This document shows positions 49,820 to 57,070 of a stretch of 64,000 bases of DNA, in pieces; position 1 is the first letter of the stretch; each line of letters starts with the position of its first letter. Under the pieces are notes generated by a model. The model was not told where the DNA came from. It saw only the letters and a program-made list of their open reading frames with translations, and made no database searches. The DNA comes from Clostridiales bacterium (GTDB lineage Bacteria > Bacillota > Clostridia > Christensenellales > Aristaeellaceae): positions 62,001-126,000 of the forward strand of contig SVGS01000001.1 of the NCBI GenBank assembly GCA_015056205.1, given 5' to 3'. A program made the position numbers and the translations under genes.

Positions 49820-49846
49820 TCAACGACAAAGAGGAGGAATTTCCAG

Positions 49847-51643
49847 ATGGAGCTTTATCGTTCACATGTACTGGTCTGCGGCGGTACCGGCTGCTCTTCT
49901 TCCGGCTCTGCGAAGCTGATTGAACGCTTCGAGAATCAGCTGAAGGAAAAAGGCCTGGACAAAGAGGTCAAGGTGGTTCGTACAGGCTGCTTCGGATTGT
50001 GCGAAGCCGGTCCTGTGGTCATCGTATATCCCGAAGGAACTTTCTACAGCCGCGTAAAAGAAGAAGATGTTGACGAAATCGTCAGCGAGCATCTGCTTAA
50101 GGGCCGGAAGGTTCAGCATCTGGTCTATGTGGATCACAAGACCCACGAGAGCAGCGTGCAGAAGAGCCTGAGCGAAATCGGTTTCTACAAGCAGCAGCAG
50201 CGGGTCGCTCTGCGGAACTGCGGCGTGATCGATCCCGAAAACATCGATGAATATATTGCCTTTGACGGATATCAGGCGCTGGGCAAGGCGCTGACTGAAA
50301 TGACCCCCGAGCAGGTAATTCAGGTCGTTCTGGATTCCGGTCTGCGCGGACGCGGCGGCGCCGGTTTCCCCACCGGGAAAAAGTGGCAGTTTGCCAGAGC
50401 CAGCAAAGCCGAGCACAAATATTTTGTCTGCAACGCCGATGAAGGCGATCCCGGCGCGTTCATGGACCGTTCTCTGCTGGAAGGTGATCCGCACGCCATT
50501 CTGGAAGCCATGGCGATCGGCGGATACGCCATCGGCGCGGATGAAGGCTGGATTTATGTCCGGGCTGAGTATCCCATCGCCGTAAAACGGCTGGAAAAAG
50601 CGATTGAACAGGCTCATGAATACGGCCTGCTCGGCAAGAACATCTTCGGTACGGACTTCAGCTTTGACATTCATATCCGTCTGGGCGCCGGCGCTTTCGT
50701 CTGCGGTGAGGAGACCGCTCTGATGGCATCCATCGAAGGCAAGCGCGGCGAGCCGAGACCCAAGCCTCCGTTCCCCGCGGTGAAGGGTCTGTTTGAGAGC
50801 CCGACCAATATCAACAACGTCGAAACGCTCGGAAACGTTGCCCAGATCATTCTGAAGGGCGCAGACTGGTTCAAATCCATCGGTATCCCCACCTCCACCG
50901 GAACGAAGGTTTTCGCCCTGGGCGGCAAGATCAACAATACCGGCCTGGTGGAAGTTCCGATGGGCGTACCGCTCCGCACCATTATTGAGGACATCGGCGG
51001 CGGCATTCCCAACGGAAAGAAATTCAAAGCCGTTCAGACCGGCGGTCCTTCCGGCGGATGTATTCCGGCCAGCCTGCTGGATATCTCCGTGGATTATGAT
51101 TCCCTGACCTCCGTGGGCGCCATGATGGGCTCCGGCGGAATGATCGTCATGGATGAAGACAACTGCATGGTCGATATTGCCCGGTTCTTCCTTGATTTCA
51201 CGGTAGACGAGAGCTGCGGCAAGTGTACTCCCTGCCGGATCGGTACGCGCCGGATGCTGGAGATTCTCCAGCGGATCACGGAAGGGAAAGGCCAGGAAGG
51301 CGATATTGAGAAGCTCGAGACTCTGGCTGAAAACATCAAGGCCAGCGCTCTGTGCGGATTGGGCCAGACGGCTCCGAACCCCGTTCTGAGCACGATCAAA
51401 TTCTTCCGGGATGAATATGAAGCCCATATCAAAGAAAAGCGCTGCCCCGCGCATCATTGCCAGGCGCTTCTGAATTATGAAATTACGGATGCCTGCCGCG
51501 GATGTACAGCCTGTGCCCGGAAGTGCCCGGTGAATGCGATCTCCGGTACCGTGAAGCAAAAGCATGTCATTGATACACAGAAGTGTATTAAATGCGGCAA
51601 CTGTATGGCGACCTGCAAGTTCGGCGCCATCATCAAGAACTAA
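49847..51643 (+). CDS. hydB: NuoF-like FMN/Fe-S subunit of the bifurcating hydrogenase (HydB/HndC type)
   Basis: The 598-residue protein has, in order, an N-terminal thioredoxin-like [2Fe-2S] domain (CGGTGCSSSG, GCFGLC) and a NuoF core. The core has GLRGRGGAGFPTGKKW, CNADEGDPGAFMDRS, YIYVRAEYP-like YVRAEYP (FMN and NAD(H) sites) and GAGAFVCGEETALM. An SLBB region, SCGKCTPCRIGT ([4Fe-4S]) and two C-terminal ferredoxin sites (CRGCTACARKCP, CIKCGNCMATCK) follow. It would oxidise NADH and, with HydA, couple this to ferredoxin oxidation for H2 formation (bifurcating or confurcating, inferred from family). Confidence 0.95.
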   Translation: MELYRSHVLVCGGTGCSSSGSAKLIERFENQLKEKGLDKEVKVVRTGCFGLCEAGPVVIVYPEGTFYSRVKEEDVDEIVSEHLLKGRKVQHLVYVDHKTHESSVQKSLSEIGFYKQQQRVALRNCGVIDPENIDEYIAFDGYQALGKALTEMTPEQVIQVVLDSGLRGRGGAGFPTGKKWQFARASKAEHKYFVCNADEGDPGAFMDRSLLEGDPHAILEAMAIGGYAIGADEGWIYVRAEYPIAVKRLEKAIEQAHEYGLLGKNIFGTDFSFDIHIRLGAGAFVCGEETALMASIEGKRGEPRPKPPFPAVKGLFESPTNINNVETLGNVAQIILKGADWFKSIGIPTSTGTKVFALGGKINNTGLVEVPMGVPLRTIIEDIGGGIPNGKKFKAVQTGGPSGGCIPASLLDISVDYDSLTSVGAMMGSGGMIVMDEDNCMVDIARFFLDFTVDESCGKCTPCRIGTRRMLEILQRITEGKGQEGDIEKLETLAENIKASALCGLGQTAPNPVLSTIKFFRDEYEAHIKEKRCPAHHCQALLNYEITDACRGCTACARKCPVNAISGTVKQKHVIDTQKCIKCGNCMATCKFGAIIKN

Positions 51644-51665
51644 TCGCGCGAGGAGGAACAACACA

Positions 51666-53414
51666 ATGGAAAATCTCGTAAAGCTTACGATTGACGGCGT
51701 CCCTGTTGAAGTTCCCGCTGGCACGACGGTTCTGGAAGCGGCCAAGAAAGCCGGGATTAAGATTCCGACGCTGTGCTACCTGAAGGATATCAATCAAATC
51801 GGCGCCTGCCGGATGTGCCTGGTGGATACGGGAGCCCGGGCCTTTGGTGCGGCCTGCGTACTGCCTGTTTCCAACGGGATGAACGTGAAGACCAATACCC
51901 CCAAGATTCGCTCCGCCCGCAAGACCAATCTGGAATTGCTGCTGAGCAATCACGATAAAAAGTGCCTCAGCTGCGTGCGCAACCAGAAATGCGAACTGCA
52001 GCAAATGTGTATTGATCTCGGTGTTGAAGATACCGATACGTATGCCGGCAAGATGAACGAATACGATATCGATGATCTGAGCCCTTCCATTGTACGGAAT
52101 AACAACAAATGTATTCTGTGCAGACGCTGCGTCGCCGCCTGTAACAATACCCAGGCCGTCGGCGTGATCGGTCCTGTGGCCCGCGGCTTCAAGACCCAGA
52201 TCAAATGCGCATGGGACAAGTCTCTGAGCGAAGCTGCCTGTATCAACTGCGGCCAGTGCATCGCCGCCTGTCCGACCGGTGCTCTGCATGAAAAGGACAG
52301 CACCAAAGAAGTATGGGGTCTGCTTGCTGACAATACGAAGCATGTTGTTGTACAGCCGGCTCCCGCTGTCCGCGCCGCACTGGGTGAAGAATTCGGCATC
52401 CCGATGGGCACTTCCGTAACCGGAAAGATGGCCGCCGCGCTGCGCCGCCTTGGATTTGAAAAAGTCTTTGATACGGACTGGGGCGCTGACCTGACGATCA
52501 TGGAAGAAGGAACCGAGTTTATCGGCCGCCTGAAGAACGGCGGAACCCTGCCGCTGATCACCAGCTGCTCTCCCGGCTGGATCAAGTTCTGCGAAACCTA
52601 TTATCCGGACTTCATTCCGAATCTGTCCTCCTGCAAGTCTCCCCACGAAATGGAAGGCGCGATGATCAAGAGCTATTGGGCGGAGAAGGAAGGGATCGAT
52701 CCCAAGGATATCCGTGTCGTATCCGTTATGCCCTGTACCGCCAAGAAGTTTGAAGCCAAACGGCCTGAGCTGGGCCATGACGGGCTTCAGGACGTGGATG
52801 CTGTCCTGACGACCCGGGAACTGGCCCGTATGATCAAGGAAGCCGGTATTGATTTCGTGAACCTGCCTGACGAAGACTTCGATCCCATGCTGGGCGAGAG
52901 TACCGGCGCGGGCGTCATCTTCGGTGCCACCGGCGGCGTGATGGAAGCCGCTCTGCGTACCGTATATGAAGTGGTTACCGGTGAAACCCTCGAGAAGGTT
53001 GACTTTGAAGCTGTCCGCGGAACAGAAGGCATCAAGGAAGCCAGCGTCAAAGTGGGCGATCTGGATGTGAAGGTTGCCGTGGCGCATGGCACAGCCAACG
53101 CGGCGAAGCTGCTGGACAGCATTCGCAGCGGTGAGAAAAACTACCACTTCATCGAGGTTATGGGATGCCCCGGAGGCTGCGTGACCGGCGGCGGTCAGCC
53201 GATTGTGGACGCTCAGACCCGGATGGAATGCGATCCCAAGGCCCTGCGTGCAAAGGCCCTCTACACCGAGGATGCGAACAAGCCGCATCGGAAATCCCAT
53301 GAGAACGCTTCCGTCATGGCCCTGTACAAGGACTACCTGGGTGAGCCCAACAGCCATAAGGCTCATGAACTTCTGCATACCACCTATACAAAGCGTGAAA
53401 AATACATCAAATAA
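51666..53414 (+). CDS. hydA: [FeFe] hydrogenase catalytic subunit (HydA/HndD type)
   Basis: The 582-residue enzyme has an N-terminal [2Fe-2S] domain (CYLKDINQIGACRMC), a His-ligated [4Fe-4S] region (HDKKCLSCVRNQKCELQQMC) and two ferredoxin sites (CILCRRCVAACN, CINCGQCIAACP). The H-cluster domain follows. L1 reads TSCSPGW, with Cys301 and Ser302 where the common motif is TSCCPGW. L2 is MPCTAKKFEAKRPE and L3 GCPGGCVTGGGQP, both normal. A C-terminal small-subunit-like domain (YLGEPNSHKAHELLHTTY) ends the protein. ATG 51666 follows GAGGAGGAACAACACA. It is the last gene before the terminator. Confidence 0.95.
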   Translation: MENLVKLTIDGVPVEVPAGTTVLEAAKKAGIKIPTLCYLKDINQIGACRMCLVDTGARAFGAACVLPVSNGMNVKTNTPKIRSARKTNLELLLSNHDKKCLSCVRNQKCELQQMCIDLGVEDTDTYAGKMNEYDIDDLSPSIVRNNNKCILCRRCVAACNNTQAVGVIGPVARGFKTQIKCAWDKSLSEAACINCGQCIAACPTGALHEKDSTKEVWGLLADNTKHVVVQPAPAVRAALGEEFGIPMGTSVTGKMAAALRRLGFEKVFDTDWGADLTIMEEGTEFIGRLKNGGTLPLITSCSPGWIKFCETYYPDFIPNLSSCKSPHEMEGAMIKSYWAEKEGIDPKDIRVVSVMPCTAKKFEAKRPELGHDGLQDVDAVLTTRELARMIKEAGIDFVNLPDEDFDPMLGESTGAGVIFGATGGVMEAALRTVYEVVTGETLEKVDFEAVRGTEGIKEASVKVGDLDVKVAVAHGTANAAKLLDSIRSGEKNYHFIEVMGCPGGCVTGGGQPIVDAQTRMECDPKALRAKALYTEDANKPHRKSHENASVMALYKDYLGEPNSHKAHELLHTTYTKREKYIK

Positions 53415-53432
53415 CCGGAACTGAAAACCACG

Positions 53433-53462
53433 GGGACGCTTCCTGAGTGAAGCGTCCCTTTT
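53433..53462 (+). terminator. Terminator of the hydrogenase operon
   Basis: GGGACGCTT (53433-53441) pairs with AAGCGTCCC (53450-53458) around an 8-base loop, followed by TTTT. Confidence 0.9.
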
Positions 53463-53464
53463 CA

Positions 53465-53493
53465 TTGTCAGAAATCACCGAAAATGATACAAT
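53465..53493 (+). promoter_or_regulatory. Promoter of the FRG-domain gene
   Basis: TTGTCA (53465-53470) and TACAAT (53488-53493) are separated by 17 bp, beginning 3 bp after the preceding terminator. Confidence 0.7.
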
Positions 53494-53520
53494 AAACCGT
53501 GAAAGGCAGGGATAGGCGAA

Positions 53521-54321
53521 ATGATTCAGGAAGTATGGATTCATACACTCGAAGAGCTGATGCCGCTGATGTCCGAACAGGAATACCGGCCGGAGCTGAA
53601 ACGGAACCGCTCCAGCTATCTGTATCGCGGAATGCCGGACGTGGCTTATCAGATGCGTACCAGCCTGTGGCGCTGCTGCGGAGCGCTTCAGGCAACGCTT
53701 GAGCCTGCCATACTGAATAATTTTGCCAAATATTCCGTACGGGAAGATCCTACCGTGGCCCATTCTGTCTGGAATCAGATGATCACAGGGCAGCACTATG
53801 GCCTGCCAACCCGCCTTCTGGACTGGACGCATTCAGCACTGGTAGCTCTTCATTTCGCTATGACAGAGGATAACCTGTCTGAAATGGAGCATCATGAATG
53901 CGTGGTATGGCGGATCGATATGCAGGAGCAGATTGATCATCTGCCTGAAAAATACCGGCTGGCGGTCGGCAAACAGCAGACGACACTGTTTTCGGTTGAG
54001 ATGCTGAACCGGATCACGGACAGTTTGTATCAGTATGACGAGGATATGGGAGATCATTCCATGGTCATCATTGAACCGCCATCCACCAATCCGAGGATTG
54101 TTACACAGTACTCTTTCTTCTCTCTGGTGCCGATGGGAATGACCGATATCGAAAAATATCTGAATGAATATACGAGCCATACAGTAAAATATATTATTGA
54201 CAGAAATCTGAGGTGGCGGGTCAGGGACATGCTGGATCAGCTGAACATCTCTGAACGGTTGTTTTATCCCGGTCTGGAAGGGCTCAGCAAATGGATTGCC
54301 AGGCATTACTATGTAAAATAA
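53521..54321 (+). CDS. FRG-domain protein
   Basis: The 266-residue protein has the FRG domain pattern: YLYRGMPD near residue 36, MRTSLWR, an early LEPAILNNFAK, then MITGQHYGLPTRLLDWTHSALVALHFA near 88-114. The HYGLPTRLLDWT block is the family hallmark. The remainder is unclassified, with no membrane span. FRG domains occur in proteins of unknown activity and in some toxin-like contexts; I see no antitoxin, nuclease or phage gene beside it. It has its own promoter after the hydrogenase terminator. A 6-bp stem (54330-54335 with 54351-54356) follows the stop. Confidence 0.85.
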   Translation: MIQEVWIHTLEELMPLMSEQEYRPELKRNRSSYLYRGMPDVAYQMRTSLWRCCGALQATLEPAILNNFAKYSVREDPTVAHSVWNQMITGQHYGLPTRLLDWTHSALVALHFAMTEDNLSEMEHHECVVWRIDMQEQIDHLPEKYRLAVGKQQTTLFSVEMLNRITDSLYQYDEDMGDHSMVIIEPPSTNPRIVTQYSFFSLVPMGMTDIEKYLNEYTSHTVKYIIDRNLRWRVRDMLDQLNISERLFYPGLEGLSKWIARHYYVK

Positions 54322-54367
54322 GAACCGTGCCGGCTGGCTTTCGCCTGCTGAGCCGGGGAGGAGAAGA

Positions 54368-56344
54368 ATGGGAAAGAGAACAGCTTTTATCGCCGCGCTG
54401 CTGATGATCCTCAGCGCCGCGGTTTGCGGATGCGCTGAGATTGAAATCAGCGAGGTCATGGCCAGCAACGGCTGGTTTGAAAACGGCCATGCCTGGGACT
54501 GGGTTGAAATCCATAACACCGGAAATGAAACCGTTAACCTGAGCGGATGGTTTTTCAGCGACAGCAAAAAGGATCCGGCCAAATGGGCTTTTCCGGAAGG
54601 AACCAGGCTGAAGGGGAGCGGTTATCTGACAATCTTCTGCACGGATGAAGACTGCAAGACTTCCGGAAGCGGAGATGTTTTCTATACCGATTTCGCAATA
54701 TCGGCCAAGGGGGAAACGATTCTGCTGTCGGATCCGAACGGGAAGGAAGTCCAGCGCCTCAAGGTTCCCGAACAATATGGCTGCATCAGCTGGGGCCTTC
54801 CGGAGGGAGGATCAGAATACGGCTATTTCGAAACAGCAACGCGGGGGAAAAAGAATGAAAAAACGGCCTACAACCGCCGGACGGTGTCTCCGGTTTTGCT
54901 GCTTCCCGGCGGATTTTATCATGATCCGGTTGTGGTAACCGCGCAGGGTCCTGAAAATGCTGTCATCCGCTATACCACGGACGGCAGTACGCCGGGCGTC
55001 AGAAGCAAAGTTTTTCCGGCCGGCGGCTTAACCGTAAAAAAAACGACGCCCCTGAGGATCCGGGCGTTTCAGGAGGACGCGGTATCTTCCGAGACAGTCA
55101 GCGCCACTTATTTTATCAACGATGTTCCGGGAACCGCTGTCGTCAGCCTGATTACAGATGACCAATACCTGTTCAGTAAAAAGACCGGCATCCTGGTCAA
55201 AGGAAACGGAAGTATTCCGAACTACAGCAAGGGCTGGGAATATCCGGTGAATATTGAGTATTATAACCGCGCGGGACAAAATGAAATCAATCAGATCGGA
55301 ACCTTTACCGCATCGGGACACAGCGCCAGAATCAACGCGCAGAAAAGCATTGCCTTATACGCGCGAAAAGCCTGGGGGAAAGAGCTGTTTGAATTCAATC
55401 CCTTTCCGACACGCGATTACAGCGGCTACAAAAGCCTTCTGCTGCGTTCGGCCAACAGCGATTACAGCGCGACCAGACTCCGGGATATCGTGGCCAGCAG
55501 TCTGGCCGAAGGACAGGGAATCCTGTATCAGGATTATGAAGTCATTCAGGTATATATCAACGGAGAATACTGGGGGCATTATAATCTGAGAGAAAAAATC
55601 AACAAGTATTTCATCGCGCAGTATGAGCATGTAACGGAACAAAGTCAGATTGACGCCATTGATATTCTGGCCAGAACCGGAACGGATCAGTTTCTGCAGA
55701 ACGGGGATAACAGGGATTGGCTTGAACTTGCGGACTTCTGTAAGACAAAGGATCTGAACATTCCCGAAAACCTGGCTTATGTAACGGAAAGGCTGGATAT
55801 TGAAAGCCTGTTTACGCATGCCGCCTATGAAATTATTCTGGGTAACGTGGACTTTACCAACGTCCGGATTTACCGCGTGCCGGGCGGAAAATGGCGGTAT
55901 CTTCTGTTTGATGTGGAGGCGTGCTGGAGGGGACTGGACAGGACGCCGCTGGAATATTATATTAAACCGGTCAAGGGAAAAATCCAGGGCTTCAGGCACG
56001 AACCGCTGAACGCGCTGCTGAATGTGCCGGAAATGAAAGACCGGTTTCTGAGAAGAGTCAGTGAACTGCTGGCAACAGTATTCCGATGGGATCATGTGGA
56101 GGAAGCTTTTGACCGCGTGATTGCACAACTGGAGCCTATTCTGCCGCGGCATATCAAAAGATGGGGAAACATGAAGCTGAGCAACTGGAAAAAGAATATC
56201 AGGGCGACGAAATACTATGCCCGGGTGAGACCGAAAAAGATTCCGGCCCTGTTGAAGGAAGCGATGAAGCTTTCCAAAGATGAGACGGAAACCTATTTCG
56301 GAGATACGCTGCGGCTGCTTGAAGAGACCAACAAGGCACCGTAA
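54368..56344 (+). CDS. CotH-type exported protein with lamin-tail domain
   Basis: The 658-residue exported protein has a signal sequence (TAFIAALLMILSAAVCGCA), with cysteines that nearly but not exactly form a lipobox. A lamin-tail domain spans about residues 24-150 (ISEVMASNGWF, DWVEIHNTGN, GWFFSDS). A chitobiase-like C-terminal domain follows near 175-260 (YTTDGSTP). A CotH kinase-like domain spans about 270-600, with GTFTASGHSARINAQKS, LLLRSANSDYSATRLRD, INGEYWGHYNLREKIN and YLLFDVEACW. CotH proteins phosphorylate spore coat or surface proteins in relatives; here a surface or cell-wall role is likely. It is followed closely by a HAD gene. Confidence 0.87.
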   Translation: MGKRTAFIAALLMILSAAVCGCAEIEISEVMASNGWFENGHAWDWVEIHNTGNETVNLSGWFFSDSKKDPAKWAFPEGTRLKGSGYLTIFCTDEDCKTSGSGDVFYTDFAISAKGETILLSDPNGKEVQRLKVPEQYGCISWGLPEGGSEYGYFETATRGKKNEKTAYNRRTVSPVLLLPGGFYHDPVVVTAQGPENAVIRYTTDGSTPGVRSKVFPAGGLTVKKTTPLRIRAFQEDAVSSETVSATYFINDVPGTAVVSLITDDQYLFSKKTGILVKGNGSIPNYSKGWEYPVNIEYYNRAGQNEINQIGTFTASGHSARINAQKSIALYARKAWGKELFEFNPFPTRDYSGYKSLLLRSANSDYSATRLRDIVASSLAEGQGILYQDYEVIQVYINGEYWGHYNLREKINKYFIAQYEHVTEQSQIDAIDILARTGTDQFLQNGDNRDWLELADFCKTKDLNIPENLAYVTERLDIESLFTHAAYEIILGNVDFTNVRIYRVPGGKWRYLLFDVEACWRGLDRTPLEYYIKPVKGKIQGFRHEPLNALLNVPEMKDRFLRRVSELLATVFRWDHVEEAFDRVIAQLEPILPRHIKRWGNMKLSNWKKNIRATKYYARVRPKKIPALLKEAMKLSKDETETYFGDTLRLLEETNKAP

Positions 56345-56373
56345 AAAAAACAGTCAGAGAGAAGGTCAGGAAT

Positions 56374-57039
56374 CTGAACAGTCAATTAAAATTTCCCTGT
56401 CTGGTATTGGATCATGATGATACCACTGTCAATTCAACGGCAACGGTTCATTATCCCTGCTTTGTGGAGTATATGGAAACCTATTTCCCTCAGGTCCATA
56501 TGACACTGGAGGAATACTTTCAGGCGAACTTTGATCCGGGGGTTGTTCCGATGTTTACGGAAATCTGCGGACTGACAACGGAACAGATGATGGATGAAGA
56601 ACGATACTGGAAAGAGTATGCCCGAAAGCATTCAGCAAAAGCATATCCGGGCATCCGGGAAATTCTGACCGAACAGAAAAAAAGAGGCGGAAAAATTTTC
56701 GTAGTCAGCCACAGCTTTACCGAAAACATTCTGAGGGATTACAGGGAAAACCGGCTGCCGGTTCCGGATGAGGTCTTCGGATGGGAGTATCCGCCTGAGA
56801 AACGCAAACCCAATCCCTGGCCGCTGCAGGAAATTATGAGAAAATACGGATTTCAGCAGGCAGAAATGCTGATGGTGGATGACCTGAAGCCCGGATATGA
56901 TATGGCACGGGACGCAGGCGTTCCCTTCGCTGCGGCCGGTTGGGCAAACGATATTCAGGCTATTGAATCTTTTATGCGGAAAAACTGCGGCCTGTACTTT
57001 AAAACTGTGCGGGAATTATACCGCTTTCTTTATGAATGA
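56374..57039 (+). CDS. HAD-superfamily hydrolase, probably with a non-ATG start
   Basis: The 221-residue phosphatase-like protein has motif I as LVLDHDDTT (nucleophile Asp plus acid/base Asp), motif II as FVVSHSF, Lys in EKRKPNP and motif III as MVDDLKPGYDMA. No ATG or GTG stands before motif I; the first TTG (56407) would cut off the beta strand that carries it. CTG 56374 has AGAAGG 8 bp upstream and keeps that strand, so I prefer it. A start at 56407 is the alternative. It lies 29 bp after the CotH gene, probably in one operon, and converges on the TgpA-like gene. The substrate is unknown. Confidence 0.8.
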   Translation: MNSQLKFPCLVLDHDDTTVNSTATVHYPCFVEYMETYFPQVHMTLEEYFQANFDPGVVPMFTEICGLTTEQMMDEERYWKEYARKHSAKAYPGIREILTEQKKRGGKIFVVSHSFTENILRDYRENRLPVPDEVFGWEYPPEKRKPNPWPLQEIMRKYGFQQAEMLMVDDLKPGYDMARDAGVPFAAAGWANDIQAIESFMRKNCGLYFKTVRELYRFLYE

Positions 57040-57070
57040 AGCGACGCTTTCACCGCAGAAGGGCCGTCCG

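Noticed and set aside
49862-51745. Long open frame on the reverse strand opposite hydB
   Set aside because: It mirrors the codon pattern of hydB, has no ribosome site or family motif, and hydB itself is certain. The same holds for the long antisense frames opposite livJ (9297-10649), hydA (51633-53465), iorA (19834-20847) and pgcA (62157-63923).
52566-52571. HydA judged inactive because of Ser302 in L1
   Set aside because: Other motifs, domain order and operon are intact, and I recall the same TSCSP form in other multimeric enzymes; reported as a question, not as a loss.
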